A stretch of DNA of 64,000 nt from Paraburkholderia silviterrae. GTDB taxonomy: Bacteria > Pseudomonadota > Gammaproteobacteria > Burkholderiales > Burkholderiaceae. This document shows positions 24,127-33,282 of the stretch, piece by piece. Numbering within the stretch: the stretch's first letter is position 1; each line of letters opens with the position of its first letter. The notes under the pieces were generated by a model. The model saw only the letters and a list, made by a program, of their open reading frames with translations. It was not told the DNA's origin and searched no databases. Location of the stretch: contig NZ_SMRP01000012.1 of the NCBI RefSeq assembly GCF_004353915.1, forward strand, positions 124,001 to 188,000. Direction: 5' to 3'. The position numbers were made by a program, and so were the translations under genes.

Positions 24127-25239
24127 ATGAGTTCGTACGGCGTATTCAGGTTCGCACTCAAGCGAATCGCCGTTCTGGTGGCAGTGTCGTCGTTGCCGGT
24201 CACTGTGTGGGCACAGTCCAGCGTGACGCTCTACGGCGTGCTCGATGCGGGCCTGATTTATACAAACAAGTCGTACAACCCGGCGACCGGGCAGAACGGC
24301 GGCAAACAGTTCGAGATGATCAGCAGCGGGTTTGAGCCGTCCGTGTTCGGCTTGAGCGGACAGGAGGACCTGGGTGGCGGCATGAAGGTGAAGTTCAAGC
24401 TGGAAAGCGGGATCAGCCTTTCCAACGGCGGCTTCGACAACACCACCGGGGGGCTGTTCGGCCGCCAGGCGTGGATCTCCCTCGCCAGCAACGCAGGAGA
24501 ATTGAAGGCGGGCTTGCAGTTCTCGCCGTTCATTCTCGCGCTCTATGATTCCGACCCGCGCAGTATGGCGCAATTCGGCAGCAACATCACCGTCTACGCC
24601 AACAACACCTTCACCGGAACGTTCGTCAAGAATGCAGTCAGCTATACCTCGCCGAAGCTGGCAGGGTTTACGGCGAGTCTCCTGTACGCGCTCGGCGGCG
24701 AAGCCGGAGATTTCAAGGCGGGACGCCAGTATTCCGCCAGTTTGAAGTTCGAGGGCGCCGGGGTGCTGGTCAACGCAGCGATCTTTGACGCGAGCGCGGG
24801 CAACGATGCGACCTTGAACGGCACGCTGTTCGAGGTGCCGCTCATCGCGAAGACCTTTGGCCTTGGCTACACCATCTCGTCCTTTACGGTGAAGGGCTCG
24901 TTTACCAACTACAAGGCGCCAGCGACCACGCTCAATGGCCTGGTGGGCGGTGGCAATCACGATGTCTGGAACCTCGGCGCCAGTTACTACGTTACGCCGG
25001 CGCTCAACGTCAACACAGGCGTCTGGTACCTGAGGGACCCGCATGACTCGAGCACCCACGGGTTGCTCTTCGCGCTGGGCACGCAGTACTCGCTGTCGCG
25101 GCGTACTTCGTTGTATGCGCAGGTCGGCGTGACCAATAACCACGGCCGGTCCACACTCGGTCTCGACGTGGACGGCGCGTTGCAGGGGGCGCCCGGCACG
25201 ACGGTCGGCGGTGGGGTAGGGATTCTCCACAAGTTCTAG
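24127..25239 (+). CDS. Outer-membrane porin (OmpC-like, Burkholderia type)
   Basis: The product is 370 residues, with AAGGAG before the ATG. The signal peptide (about 1-29) ends 'PVTVWAQ' before 'SSVTLYGVLDAGLIY', the standard start of beta-proteobacterial general porins. The barrel has alternating strands, the loop-3-like 'FGRQAWISLAS' region and the C-terminal Phe (HKF) needed for outer-membrane assembly. These trimeric porins pass small hydrophilic solutes; catabolic clusters often carry their own copy. It lies between the IclR pair and an AAHS permease, so a role in substrate entry for this pathway is likely. The leader holds an operator-like site. Confidence 0.9.
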   Translation: MSSYGVFRFALKRIAVLVAVSSLPVTVWAQSSVTLYGVLDAGLIYTNKSYNPATGQNGGKQFEMISSGFEPSVFGLSGQEDLGGGMKVKFKLESGISLSNGGFDNTTGGLFGRQAWISLASNAGELKAGLQFSPFILALYDSDPRSMAQFGSNITVYANNTFTGTFVKNAVSYTSPKLAGFTASLLYALGGEAGDFKAGRQYSASLKFEGAGVLVNAAIFDASAGNDATLNGTLFEVPLIAKTFGLGYTISSFTVKGSFTNYKAPATTLNGLVGGGNHDVWNLGASYYVTPALNVNTGVWYLRDPHDSSTHGLLFALGTQYSLSRRTSLYAQVGVTNNHGRSTLGLDVDGALQGAPGTTVGGGVGILHKF

Positions 25240-25323
25240 CCGCGATGCCTGACCATGAGGCGTCGGGCTGCCCGCGATTCGCGCAATTCGAATTCTGGAA
25301 AGCACCGCTTCGAAATCTGCCAG

Positions 25324-25364
25324 TTGGACGGGCGATTTTGCCTCCCTATAGTGGGTCTAACCCA
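25324..25364 (+). promoter_or_regulatory. Sigma-70 promoter with a palindrome at the start site
   Basis: TTGGAC (25324-25329), a 17-base spacer and TATAGT (25347-25352). The palindrome TGGGT-cta-ACCCA (25352-25364) follows directly, where a repressor would block initiation. The gene starts 51 bases further on. Confidence 0.55.
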
Positions 25365-25415
25365 AAATCATAAATACCGCACGGCCAGCGTGGCCGTGAG
25401 AGGACAGGAGACAAC

Positions 25416-26729
25416 GTGAACGATTCGTCTGCACAAACTGGAAGGCGTCTATTAGTCGTGCTGCTGTGTTTCATGACCATAACCGTGGACGGCTATGATC
25501 TCATCGTCTATGGCGCAACCGTTCCGCGCCTCCTCGCGGAACCCGGCTGGGGACTCGATGCAACCGGCGTTGGCATGATTGGAAGCTGGACGCTGGCGGG
25601 ACTGATGGTGGGCCTCGTCGGCGCCGGGCCGCTCGCGGACCGTATCGGCCGTCGCAGACTCATCATGCTGGGTGTGCTGTGGTTTTCCGTCGGTGCGCTC
25701 TTCTGCGCGCTCGCGCATTCGCCGTTTGCCTTTGGCGTGGCGCGGTTCGCAACCGGCATCGGGCTCGGCGGCGTGGTCCCGTCTTCGGTGGCGCTGAGCG
25801 TCGAGTACGCGCCCAGCAATCGTCGGCAGCTTTACAGTGCGCTCGGGCTCACCGGCTACGCGTTCGGCGGCGTGATCTGTGCGCTGCTCGCCATCGCGCT
25901 GCTCGAAAGCCACGGATGGCGCATTCTCTACGCCATGGGCGCGCTTTACGTTCTGATTTTGCCGGCGATGTATTTCTTCTTGCCCGAGTCCGCCAGTTAC
26001 CTCGTCGATCGCGGCCGCACAGATGAAGCGCGCGCACTGGCGTCCCGCTACGGCATCGACTTCGATCAGGTTCTGCAAGAACAGCAGCATGCGCATCATT
26101 CGCATCCGGCCGCACCTCGTGTGCGGGGCCTGAGGCTCATGATGTCGCCGGAGTGGCGCGCGGCGGTGCTGCTGTTCGCGCTGATGGCCTTCTGCATGCA
26201 ACTGGTCGTCTATGGTCTCAACGTGTGGCTTCCGCTATTGATGCGCAAGTCCGGCTATCCGTTGGGTTCTTCGTTGCAGTTTCTGCTGGTGATGCAGTTC
26301 GGCGCGGTATCGGGCAACCTGTTCGGCGCATGGCTTGCCGATCGAATGGGATCGAAGAAAGTTCTCATACCGTTCTTTCTCGTCTGCGGGCTCTCTTTGC
26401 TCGTCCTGAGCCAGAAGCCCGGCTACGTCTGGCTGATGCTCGGCGTGTTCGGTGCCGGATTGGGCTCCATTGGCTCCTCCACGCTCAGCTATGGCTATAT
26501 CGCCACCTACTTTCCCGCATCGTGCCGGGCCTCGGCCATCGGCATCGCACAGGGCCTCGGGCGTATCGGCGCGATTCTGGGACCGATGGTGGGCAGCTGG
26601 GTGATCGGCGCGAAGCTGGGGCCGCAATGGAACTTCTACACGTTTGCGGTGCCGGCGGTGCTGGCGGCCGTGGTCGTCGCCCAGATTCGGGAGACCGCGC
26701 CGCCGCGCGTGTCTTACGCGGACGCGTGA
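25416..26729 (+). CDS. MFS transporter, aromatic acid:H+ symporter (AAHS) family
   Basis: The product is 437 residues from a GTG with GGAGAC just upstream. There are twelve hydrophobic segments. The AAHS signature in TM1 is 'VDGYDLIVYGATVPRLL', and the loop 2-3 motif is 'GPLADRIGRRRLIMLGVL'. A central charged His-rich loop (about 225-240) separates the halves, and the second half repeats 'AWLADRMGSKKVLIPFFLV'. Family members import protocatechuate, 4-hydroxybenzoate, benzoate or related acids across the inner membrane. It follows the porin, and together they would provide entry. It has its own promoter with a palindromic operator. The substrate is not determined and could be an alicyclic acid. 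Confidence 0.85.
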   Translation: MNDSSAQTGRRLLVVLLCFMTITVDGYDLIVYGATVPRLLAEPGWGLDATGVGMIGSWTLAGLMVGLVGAGPLADRIGRRRLIMLGVLWFSVGALFCALAHSPFAFGVARFATGIGLGGVVPSSVALSVEYAPSNRRQLYSALGLTGYAFGGVICALLAIALLESHGWRILYAMGALYVLILPAMYFFLPESASYLVDRGRTDEARALASRYGIDFDQVLQEQQHAHHSHPAAPRVRGLRLMMSPEWRAAVLLFALMAFCMQLVVYGLNVWLPLLMRKSGYPLGSSLQFLLVMQFGAVSGNLFGAWLADRMGSKKVLIPFFLVCGLSLLVLSQKPGYVWLMLGVFGAGLGSIGSSTLSYGYIATYFPASCRASAIGIAQGLGRIGAILGPMVGSWVIGAKLGPQWNFYTFAVPAVLAAVVVAQIRETAPPRVSYADA

Positions 26730-26778
26730 AGAGTCGGCACGGAGCGCATCGGTGGGCGGTGAAACCTGTGGCAGCTCA

Positions 26779-26793
26779 ATCCGAAGTACGGAA
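26779..26793 (+). promoter_or_regulatory. Operator-like site after the AAHS gene
   Basis: ATCCG-AAGTA-CGGAA matches the recurrent 15-base site at 9 of 10 arm positions. It lies 104 bases before the 78-residue gene and about 480 before the CoA-transferase. Confidence 0.5.
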
Positions 26794-26896
26794 CGTCAAC
26801 GCGCCGGGCGTTGACGTTGGCGGGCGACGAATCGCACGATGAACATGCGGACGAACCCGCGGTCGTGATTGGGTAGGCAAGAGCAGGGAGACGTGG

Positions 26897-27133
26897 ATGG
26901 AAACGGTTCGAATGTCGTTGCGCGAGGTCGTGGAGCGTTGGATGATGCCTAACCACGCGGTGCCGTTCCGGGTTCGCCCGCTGCGGAACGGGAACGCGGC
27001 GCGTGGCCGTTGCGTTCAGGTGGAGGCGCGCGCCCCGTGTGGCAATATCACCCTCTGCTTTTTCCGGCACGACGATGGCGCATGGCGCGTATTTCCGCCT
27101 TTGCCGCGCCGGCTGACGATGCGTGCCGCGTGA
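26897..27133 (+). CDS. Small basic hypothetical protein, 78 residues
   Basis: The ATG lies six bases after GGGAG. The product starts 'METVRMSLREVVERWMMPNH', followed by a beta-rich part, 'NITLCFFRHDDGAWRVFPPL'. It is basic, without membrane segments. The pattern of a short helix followed by F-F-R-H-D-D-G-x-W-x-V-F-P-P resembles small conserved proteins I recall from Burkholderia genomes, without known function. It is flanked by two operator-like sites (26779-26793 and 27128-27142). Whether it belongs to the catabolic cluster is unclear. Confidence 0.6.
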   Translation: METVRMSLREVVERWMMPNHAVPFRVRPLRNGNAARGRCVQVEARAPCGNITLCFFRHDDGAWRVFPPLPRRLTMRAA

Positions 27134-27142
27134 AGTACGGAA
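27128..27142 (+). promoter_or_regulatory. Operator-like half site upstream of the CoA-transferase
   Basis: GCGTG-AAGTA-CGGAA keeps the centre and the right arm of the recurrent site. It lies about 135 bases before the CoA-transferase start. Confidence 0.4.
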
Positions 27143-27275
27143 CGGCCGTCGAGATTACGTTGACGCCTGCGCAGGCCGATGATGCAATGATCATGACATC
27201 GCGCAGGGTCAAACTGATTATGTTGGAGTCCTTTGTAATGGACCATCGTACTTAGCTCCCCCATTTTCCATTTGC

Positions 27276-28577
27276 ATGAAACACGACGAATCCTCGCCTC
27301 TTCAAGCCTCGGAGTCTGTTGAAGCCTCGGACCAAACGACCCCCGTTCCTGATCTTTCCGGTCTGATCCGTTCCGGCGACACCGTGATGTGGGGGCAGTC
27401 CCACGCGGAGCCGGTAACACTCATGCGCGCGCTGGTGGCGCAGCGCGACCGGCTGCGGCGCGTCCGTCTCTTTCTCGGCATTGGTCTTGCTGACGTGCTC
27501 GCGCCGGAGCACGCGGACGCCTTCGATTTTCTCGCGTACTGCGGCAGCGGCGCGAATCGCAAGCTCGCTCGCGCAGGCGTGCTCGACATCCTGCCAGTGC
27601 ACTATTCGCAATTGCCGGCACTGATCGGCAGCGGCGCATTGCGTATCGATGTCGTGATGCTGCAGGTTTCGCCGCCCGACGAGCAGGGTCGCTACAGCCT
27701 CGGGTTGGCTCGAGAATACCTGGTCGAAGCGCTCAAGCATGCGCGTGCGATCATCGCGGAAGTGCATCCGGAGGTGCCGTGGACCTATGGCGGCCCATGG
27801 CTTCAGGCATCCGATATCGATCTGCTCGTGGCGTCCGACACGCCATTCGCCGACTCGCCCGCATCGGCGCCGGGCGAGGTCGAACTGGCCATCGGCCGAC
27901 ACGTCGCGACCCTCGTGGAAGACGGTGCGACGCTGCAGACGGGGATCGGCGCGATTCCGGATGCCGTGCTCGCGCAACTGCGCGACCGGCGCGATCTCGG
28001 CGTGCACACGGGCAGCATCGGCGACGGTGTCGCCGCGCTGTGCGAGGCGGGCGTCGTCACTAATGCGAGAAAGACGATCGACGCCGGCGTCACGGTGGGC
28101 GGCGTCATCATCGGCTCGGAGCGCATACGCCGGTTCGCACACCGTAACGCCGCACTCGAGCTGCGCGGCACCGAATACACGCACAATCCCAAGGTGCTTG
28201 GCAGGATCGCGCGCTTTGTCGCGATCAACTCGGCGGTGGAGGTCGACCTGACCGGCCAGGTGAATGCCGAAATGGTCGCGGGCACCTACGTGGGAGCCGT
28301 GGGCGGCGTAGGCGACTTTCTGCGCGCGGCGCAGTCGAGCCCCGGCGGCGTGCCGATCGTTGCGCTGCCTTCCACGGCGGGCGCGCACAGCCGCATCGTC
28401 ATGCGTGCTTCGGGGCCCGTGACCGTGCCGCGCAGCGATGCCTGCGTGATCGTCACCGAATACGGCGTGGCCGATCTGCGGGGCCTGTCGCTTGCGCAAC
28501 GCGTCTCGCGGATGATCGCCGTCGCGCATCCCGATCATCGCGAGCGGCTCGAGCAGGACGCGCGCATGAATCGTTGA
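27276..28577 (+). CDS. Acetyl-CoA hydrolase/transferase family (class I CoA-transferase)
   Basis: The product is 433 residues. The family features are visible: 'LIRSGDTVMWGQSHAEPVTL' near the start, 'LQVSPPDEQGRYSLGLAREY' (about 130), the G-x-G-x-I-P motif 'QTGIGAIPDAVLAQLRD' (about 227), and the segment with the catalytic Glu, 'AINSAVEVDLTGQVNAE' (about 315-331). The C-terminal 'IVTEYGVADLRGLSLAQR' is also typical. Relatives are 4-hydroxybutyrate CoA-transferase, succinyl-CoA:acetate CoA-transferase and acetyl-CoA hydrolase. It would load CoA onto a carboxylic acid of the pathway using a donor acyl-CoA. No ribosome binding site is obvious. The acceptor is unknown. Confidence 0.8.
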   Translation: MKHDESSPLQASESVEASDQTTPVPDLSGLIRSGDTVMWGQSHAEPVTLMRALVAQRDRLRRVRLFLGIGLADVLAPEHADAFDFLAYCGSGANRKLARAGVLDILPVHYSQLPALIGSGALRIDVVMLQVSPPDEQGRYSLGLAREYLVEALKHARAIIAEVHPEVPWTYGGPWLQASDIDLLVASDTPFADSPASAPGEVELAIGRHVATLVEDGATLQTGIGAIPDAVLAQLRDRRDLGVHTGSIGDGVAALCEAGVVTNARKTIDAGVTVGGVIIGSERIRRFAHRNAALELRGTEYTHNPKVLGRIARFVAINSAVEVDLTGQVNAEMVAGTYVGAVGGVGDFLRAAQSSPGGVPIVALPSTAGAHSRIVMRASGPVTVPRSDACVIVTEYGVADLRGLSLAQRVSRMIAVAHPDHRERLEQDARMNR

Positions 28578-28586
28578 GCGGTGACA

Positions 28587-28700
28587 GGCTATGGGGCGCG
28601 ATGGGCGTCGTCAACCTCGCGCACGGCGCGTTTTTTCATGCTCGCGGCGTTCGCCGGCGGCAGCACTATCGCTTTCGGCACCGCCGCCCATGCGCTCAGT
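28587..28700 (+). pseudogene. LivH-type ABC permease remnant
   Basis: Ten bases after the CoA-transferase stop, the plus strand reads 'LWGAMGVVNLAHGAFF' in one frame and, after the T6 run, 'FFMLAAFAGG' in the next. The V-V-N-L-A-H-G motif followed by a hydrophobic helix is characteristic of branched-chain amino-acid permeases (LivH). Nothing further of the gene is present; the aldehyde dehydrogenase on the other strand ends inside it. It is a deletion relic with a frameshift. Confidence 0.5.
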
Positions 28701-30192
28701 TTGCGAAAAGATTCGGGAACTGCCCGGTTGTGCTGATGACGGTCGTGCGTGTTTCGAGGTACGGGTCGAGCGCGTCGATGCCGTTCTCGCGGCCCCAGCC
28801 GCTCGACTTGAATCCGCCATAAGGCGTGGACCAGCGCAGGAACGAGTAGGTGTTGACCCATACCATGCCGGCTTCGATGCGGTTCGAGACGCGGTGGGCG
28901 CGTCCCACGTCGCGCGTCCACAGGCCGGCGGTGAGGCCGTACGGCGTGTCGTTCGCGATGGCGATGGCCTCGTCCTCTCCGTCGAACGGAATCAGCGAAG
29001 CGACCGGCCCGAAGATCTCGTCGCGCGCGATGCGCATGCCGTTGTTCACGCCCGCGAACACGGTCGGCTCGACGAAGTAGCCTGGGGCGAGCTCCGGCGT
29101 CGCGATACGATGCCCACCCGCGATGAGCTCGGCGCCGTCCTCCTTGCCGAATTCGATATACGACAGTGTCTTCTTGAGTTGTTCTTCGTGCGCCTGCGGG
29201 CCCATGTGGTTTGAGTCGATCGAAGGCAGGCCGACGCGCACGCAACGCGCGCGCGTGCGGAACGCCTCGACCACGCGCTCGTACACGGGCCGCTCGACCA
29301 GCACGCGCGAGCCGAGCGCACAGCTTTGCCCCGTGAGCCGCCAGGCGGACGCCGTCGCGGCGTTGATCGCGTTCTCGAGATCGGCGTCGGCAAAGATGAT
29401 GTGGGGCGCCTTGCCGCCGAGCTCGAACGTGAAACGCTTCAGGTTGTCGGCGCCATCACGGACCATGTGCTTCGCCGTCTGGGTCGAGCCCGTAAACGAA
29501 ATCTTGTTGACGTCGGGGTGCATCACGAGATGCGCGCCGGCCGTGCGGCCTAAGCCCGGCACCACGTTGAACACGCCCGGCGGGAATCCGGCCTCGTGAA
29601 TCAGGCGCGCGAGCTCGAGTGCGGAAACCGGCGTCTGCTCGGCGGGCTTCACGACCAGCGTGCAGCCCGCCGCTAGCGCCGCGCCAATCTTCAGGCAGGT
29701 CGCGAGCAGCGGCGCATTCCAGGGGATGACCGCGCCGACGACACCCACAGGTACGCGCGACGTGAACGCATGCACGCTGTCGTCGATCGGGATCGTCGTG
29801 CCCTGCGCCTTGTCCGCGAGGGAGGCGAACCATTGATACCACTGGACCTGCGCGGTGAGGCTCGCACGGTGCTCGCGCACGAGGTTGCCATTGTCGCGCG
29901 ATTCGATCACCGCGAGCTCAGGAATCGCCGCGGCGAAGAGATCGGCGAAGCGGCGCAGCAACGCCGCTCGCTCGTGGCCCGGGATGCGCCGCCACGGCCC
30001 GTTGAAGGCCGCACGCGCGGCTGCCACGGCACGGTCGATGTCCGCACGGCCGCCCATCGGCGCGATGGCCCACGGCCTGCCAGTGGCCGGATCGATGCTC
30101 TCGATGAGTTCGCCGTCGAGCGGCTTGACCCATTCTCCATTGATGTACAGATGCTCGTAGCGCGGCAGCGCCGCGCGAGATTCGTGGGGCAT
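28696..30192 (-). CDS. NAD(P)-dependent aldehyde dehydrogenase
   Basis: The product is 498 residues, full length for the ALDH superfamily. The cofactor region is 'VVGAVIPWNAPLLATCLKIG' (about 155-175), then 'ISFTGSTQTAKHMVRD' (about 240), the Glu motif 'FELGGKAPHIIFADADLE' (about 265-282), and the catalytic Cys in 'RLTGQSCALGSRVLVE' (about 300). It oxidises an aldehyde to the acid, which could then be activated by the CoA-transferase next door. It is oriented with the Rieske oxygenase gene 80 bases upstream and is probably co-transcribed with it. The aldehyde is unknown; the family resembles the benzaldehyde, vanillin and muconic semialdehyde group. Confidence 0.85.
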   Translation of the reverse strand: MPHESRAALPRYEHLYINGEWVKPLDGELIESIDPATGRPWAIAPMGGRADIDRAVAAARAAFNGPWRRIPGHERAALLRRFADLFAAAIPELAVIESRDNGNLVREHRASLTAQVQWYQWFASLADKAQGTTIPIDDSVHAFTSRVPVGVVGAVIPWNAPLLATCLKIGAALAAGCTLVVKPAEQTPVSALELARLIHEAGFPPGVFNVVPGLGRTAGAHLVMHPDVNKISFTGSTQTAKHMVRDGADNLKRFTFELGGKAPHIIFADADLENAINAATASAWRLTGQSCALGSRVLVERPVYERVVEAFRTRARCVRVGLPSIDSNHMGPQAHEEQLKKTLSYIEFGKEDGAELIAGGHRIATPELAPGYFVEPTVFAGVNNGMRIARDEIFGPVASLIPFDGEDEAIAIANDTPYGLTAGLWTRDVGRAHRVSNRIEAGMVWVNTYSFLRWSTPYGGFKSSGWGRENGIDALDPYLETRTTVISTTGQFPNLFAN

Positions 30193-30273
30193 GGATGCCT
30201 CGATGTGAAAATAGTAGGTTGTCGGCCAGACTGCTCCGCGGCATACGGGATTGGCCGCGCCGCGTCAGTCGGG

Positions 30274-31518
30274 TCAGGTCAGTGCATCCCTGGCTGTCGT
30301 CGCTGCCGACCACTTGATGACCTGCTCGAGCCCATGGCGGCACAGGATCTCGCTTTCGTTGAAGTGGATGAACGGCTTGGCGCCCGATTCCATCCCGCGC
30401 TGCATGCTTTCGATATTGCCCAGGTCCTCAAGCATCGTATCGGTGATATGCGATGTGAAGTGCTCGCGCTGCAGACGCTCGCGCACCGCCTGAGCTTTCT
30501 TGAAGTAAAAGCGCGCTTCCCAGATCGTCGACGTTGCCGACGTCGGCCAGAACTCATGCGTCCAGAACTGGTTCGCCGATATCTGGAGGTGCCAGTTCGG
30601 GAAGAACCAGTTTACGTCGCTTGCCCAGCGTTCGCTCTTCGTCGGGTTGAGCCCCTTGTGCTCGACGAGCGGATTGGTTTGACCTTCCTTCCGTGTGCCG
30701 GTGACCGAGTGATCGGCCGTGAAGAGCCACTTCGCGACTTTCGCATTCGCGAATGGCGCGGCGGCCGGATTCAGCCATGTCGACATCGATCGATGCGCGC
30801 CGTAAACGTTCGCGCTAATTGGCCTGCTGAACGGATTGAGCGGCCCGGCGTAAATGGGTCCGAGCGTTTTCGGGTGAATCGACGAGATGTGATAGGCCTC
30901 GCTGAAGTTCTCGGCCACGGCTTTCCAGTTCGCCCTGAACTCGCCGCGTAGCACGAGCGCGTGATCCGGATTCGGATATTCGATGCCGGCGAGCGCGTCC
31001 GCCATTGGTCCGAGAAATTCTTTCAGGCTGATCTCCGGCGTCGCCGCCATGTTGATGAAGATCCAGCCTTCCCAGAGCGCCACGGTAACCGGTGTCAGCC
31101 CGCACTTCTTCTTGTTCAGGTGGAAGAAGCCAGGTTCGTCGGGCACGTGCGCAAGTTCGCCCGAGTTGTTGTAACCCCAGCTATGGTAGCGGCACACGAA
31201 GCGCTTCGTGTTGCCGCTCGAACGGTGCTCGACGATGTTCGCGCGGTGTGCGCAGACGTTATGGAATGCGCGGATTTCCCCGTCTTCCGAATGCGTGACG
31301 ATAATCGATGTCTTCAGCATCGCGATGTCCTTGACGAAGAAGTCGCCGCGATTGGGAATCCGCTCGACACGGCCGGCCATCAACCATGCGCGGCGGAAGA
31401 TCCGCTCGCGTTCGATCTCGTACTGCGCCGGATCGGTATAGAGCGAAACGGGCATCGCTTCGGTGTTAAGGCCTGCGGACTCGGTCAGTTTGGCGGGGTG
31501 TTCGGTAGGGTGGTTCAT
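30274..31518 (-). CDS. Rieske non-haem iron oxygenase, alpha subunit
   Basis: The product is 414 residues from the ATG at 31518 (AGGAG six bases upstream). The N-terminal Rieske domain has C-x-H in 'NVCAHRANIV' (about 86) and C-x2-H in 'FVCRYHSWGYN' (about 107). The catalytic domain has the iron ligands in 'NFSEAYHISSIHPKTL' (two His, about 205-215), with a later Asp/Glu ligand. It is a ring-hydroxylating or demethylating mono/dioxygenase alpha subunit. No beta subunit, ferredoxin or reductase adjoins it; a PDR-type reductase is encoded at 51838-52809. The small 120-residue gene precedes it. It would hydroxylate the carbon skeleton early in the pathway. Confidence 0.85.
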   Translation of the reverse strand: MNHPTEHPAKLTESAGLNTEAMPVSLYTDPAQYEIERERIFRRAWLMAGRVERIPNRGDFFVKDIAMLKTSIIVTHSEDGEIRAFHNVCAHRANIVEHRSSGNTKRFVCRYHSWGYNNSGELAHVPDEPGFFHLNKKKCGLTPVTVALWEGWIFINMAATPEISLKEFLGPMADALAGIEYPNPDHALVLRGEFRANWKAVAENFSEAYHISSIHPKTLGPIYAGPLNPFSRPISANVYGAHRSMSTWLNPAAAPFANAKVAKWLFTADHSVTGTRKEGQTNPLVEHKGLNPTKSERWASDVNWFFPNWHLQISANQFWTHEFWPTSATSTIWEARFYFKKAQAVRERLQREHFTSHITDTMLEDLGNIESMQRGMESGAKPFIHFNESEILCRHGLEQVIKWSAATTARDALT

Positions 31519-31574
31519 GCCGGCTCCTGCGAATGGGTAGGATTGCAAAGCGATCAGTGTCGACGCGCAGGTGC

Positions 31575-31937
31575 TCAGCCGTGCGGCTGAAAGCCGGCCG
31601 CGATCTTCAGCGCATGCACGGGCGGCGCATGGCGGATGGTCGGCGCCTGATGCATTTCCACCGCGATCGCGGCATGGCACATCGAGAGCAGAAGCCGAAA
31701 CAGGTTCTGTGCCGGTTCGGGCATGTCGTCGAGCGGGAGCTTTTCGAGGTAGACGGTCGCCTCTTCCGCGCGGGCGAACATCGCGTCATAAAACTTCACG
31801 ATTTCCGGGTACGTTGTCGCGGCGCGGTTGATCCACCGTTCATGAGACGTCGGCGCGCTCCAACGGTCGAGGTAAGGTTCGAGTTCTTCAAAACCTTCCG
31901 GCAGCCGGCCGGAATTGACGGATACAGCCTGGATCAT
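31575..31937 (-). CDS. Small protein upstream of the Rieske oxygenase, 120 residues
   Basis: The ATG at 31937 lies four bases after GGAGGAG, a very strong ribosome binding site. The product is helical and acidic in the centre: 'PEGFEELEPYLDRWSAPTSH', 'EIVKFYDAMFARAEEATVYL', 'NLFRLLLSMCHAAIAVEMHQ'. There is no signal or membrane segment. I recall similar short proteins next to Rieske oxygenase alpha genes but know of no assigned function. It is 56 bases upstream of the alpha-subunit gene and surely in its operon. It may be an accessory or small subunit in place of the usual beta subunit. Confidence 0.65.
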   Translation of the reverse strand: MIQAVSVNSGRLPEGFEELEPYLDRWSAPTSHERWINRAATTYPEIVKFYDAMFARAEEATVYLEKLPLDDMPEPAQNLFRLLLSMCHAAIAVEMHQAPTIRHAPPVHALKIAAGFQPHG

Positions 31938-32069
31938 TGTGCTCCTCCAATAGGTCTTCGCCTGGTGATTACGCAGACGTCATTTTTTGTGGGTCAACAA
32001 CATGGCATCCATCCATCGCCTTTGATCGTCACACGGCATCGCCGCAATGGCACTGGACGCAGCCGAATA

Positions 32070-33065
32070 TTAGTTCTTGGTCGGGGAGCGGGTATTTCGA
32101 AGGCGTTCGGTTTTGCTTATAGGGCGTACGGATTGTGTATCTTCCGCCGACACGGACGAGCGCCGCCGATACTGTGTCGGCGAGCAGGACATTGCCCGTT
32201 TGAATGCGGTACAGAATGCGCTTTCAGACTCATAGCCGAGCGCGAAGGCGATCGATGTAATGCTTTGCTCGCTGTGGCGAAGGCGATCCGTAGCCATCAT
32301 CATGCGCCAGCGCATCAGATAGCTCATGGTCGTTTCTCCGACCAGCCGTTTGAAACGCTGCGCAAAAATTGTTCGTGACAATCCGGCGATACGAGCCAAT
32401 TCCTCCAGCGACCAGTGACGGGTTGGTTCCGCGTGCATGGCGCTGATTGCAGCCCGGATCCGGCGATCGGACAACCCGGTGAGCCATCCCGCGGGAGACT
32501 CCGCGGATGACGCTGACATGTGGAGGCGCAATACTTGCACCAGCATCAGATGCAGCAGGTGGTTCGACACCAGTACGCCTCCCGGCATCGGGTCGCGCAA
32601 TTCCGACCTCAGCTGATCGAGCGACCAGCGCAGCACGTCCGCCTGATTCGACGAGCGAGGCGGATTGGCGAACGGCGGCAAGGCATCGAGCAGCAAGGCC
32701 GCGTGCTCACTGGAGAACGTGAAGAAGCCGCCTATCAACAGGACCTCGCCACCGCCGTTGTGCACAGCGATGCCGTCGCGAGCGATCCCATCCATGATGA
32801 GCGAAGAATCCTGAGGAGGCAGCGACAGATCGGACGAAAGAACGATCTCGTAGCCGCTGTTCAGCAGAAAGCAGTCGCCTTCCTCCAGGCGAACGGGACG
32901 GTTCATCCCGGAGACGATTCCCCAGCATCCACCTTGCAGGACGGCGGCGATCTTGATGCCGTCATAGGGCGGGAAAGAAAACGACCATGCACCCGCGGTG
33001 TCGAACGCGGCAAAGAGCTGGCTGTGCGGCTTCAGAAGCGATAGAACATCCGAAAGCGGATCCAT
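32070..33065 (-). CDS. AraC-family transcriptional regulator (AraC_binding/cupin type)
   Basis: The product is 331 residues. The N-terminal cupin-like sensor (about 15-190) contains 'IKIAAVLQGGCWGIVSGMNR' and 'LEEGDCFLLNSGYEIVL'. The C-terminal two-HTH domain (about 215-310) reads 'DRRIRAAISAMHAEPTRHWS', 'LEELARIAGLSRTIFAQRFK' and 'SIAFALGYESESAFCTAFKR', the AraC/XylS consensus. This sub-type (Cupin_6) often controls neighbouring oxidoreductase genes. It is divergent from the racemase-led operon across 217 bases that hold a perfect TTCCG-N5-CGGAA palindrome. It could govern that operon, the Rieske operon, or both. Confidence 0.85.
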   Translation of the reverse strand: MDPLSDVLSLLKPHSQLFAAFDTAGAWSFSFPPYDGIKIAAVLQGGCWGIVSGMNRPVRLEEGDCFLLNSGYEIVLSSDLSLPPQDSSLIMDGIARDGIAVHNGGGEVLLIGGFFTFSSEHAALLLDALPPFANPPRSSNQADVLRWSLDQLRSELRDPMPGGVLVSNHLLHLMLVQVLRLHMSASSAESPAGWLTGLSDRRIRAAISAMHAEPTRHWSLEELARIAGLSRTIFAQRFKRLVGETTMSYLMRWRMMMATDRLRHSEQSITSIAFALGYESESAFCTAFKRAMSCSPTQYRRRSSVSAEDTQSVRPISKTERLRNTRSPTKN

Positions 33066-33140
33066 GACGATTCTGCATACGATCGATGATTCAGACCCTA
33101 TGCCGGCGCGGCGTGTGCTGTCAACGTTGCGAACCGTTCG

Positions 33141-33155
33141 TTCCGGAATTCGGAA
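33141..33155. promoter_or_regulatory. Perfect TTCCG-GAATT-CGGAA palindrome
   Basis: This is a 15-base perfect inverted repeat in the AraC/racemase divergent gap. The arms equal the ideal of the recurrent TTCCG-TACTT-CGGAA sites, but the centre differs. Confidence 0.5.
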
Positions 33156-33282
33156 GAGGGGCTGACGGCAACCCTGTTGGAGCGCTTCGAGCGCAGCGAA
33201 GTGGCGATTCGAATTTTCGACATTGGACGCGCGGCGGGTGAGCAGTAACCTGAGGCGATTCCGATCAGGGACTGTGAAGACT

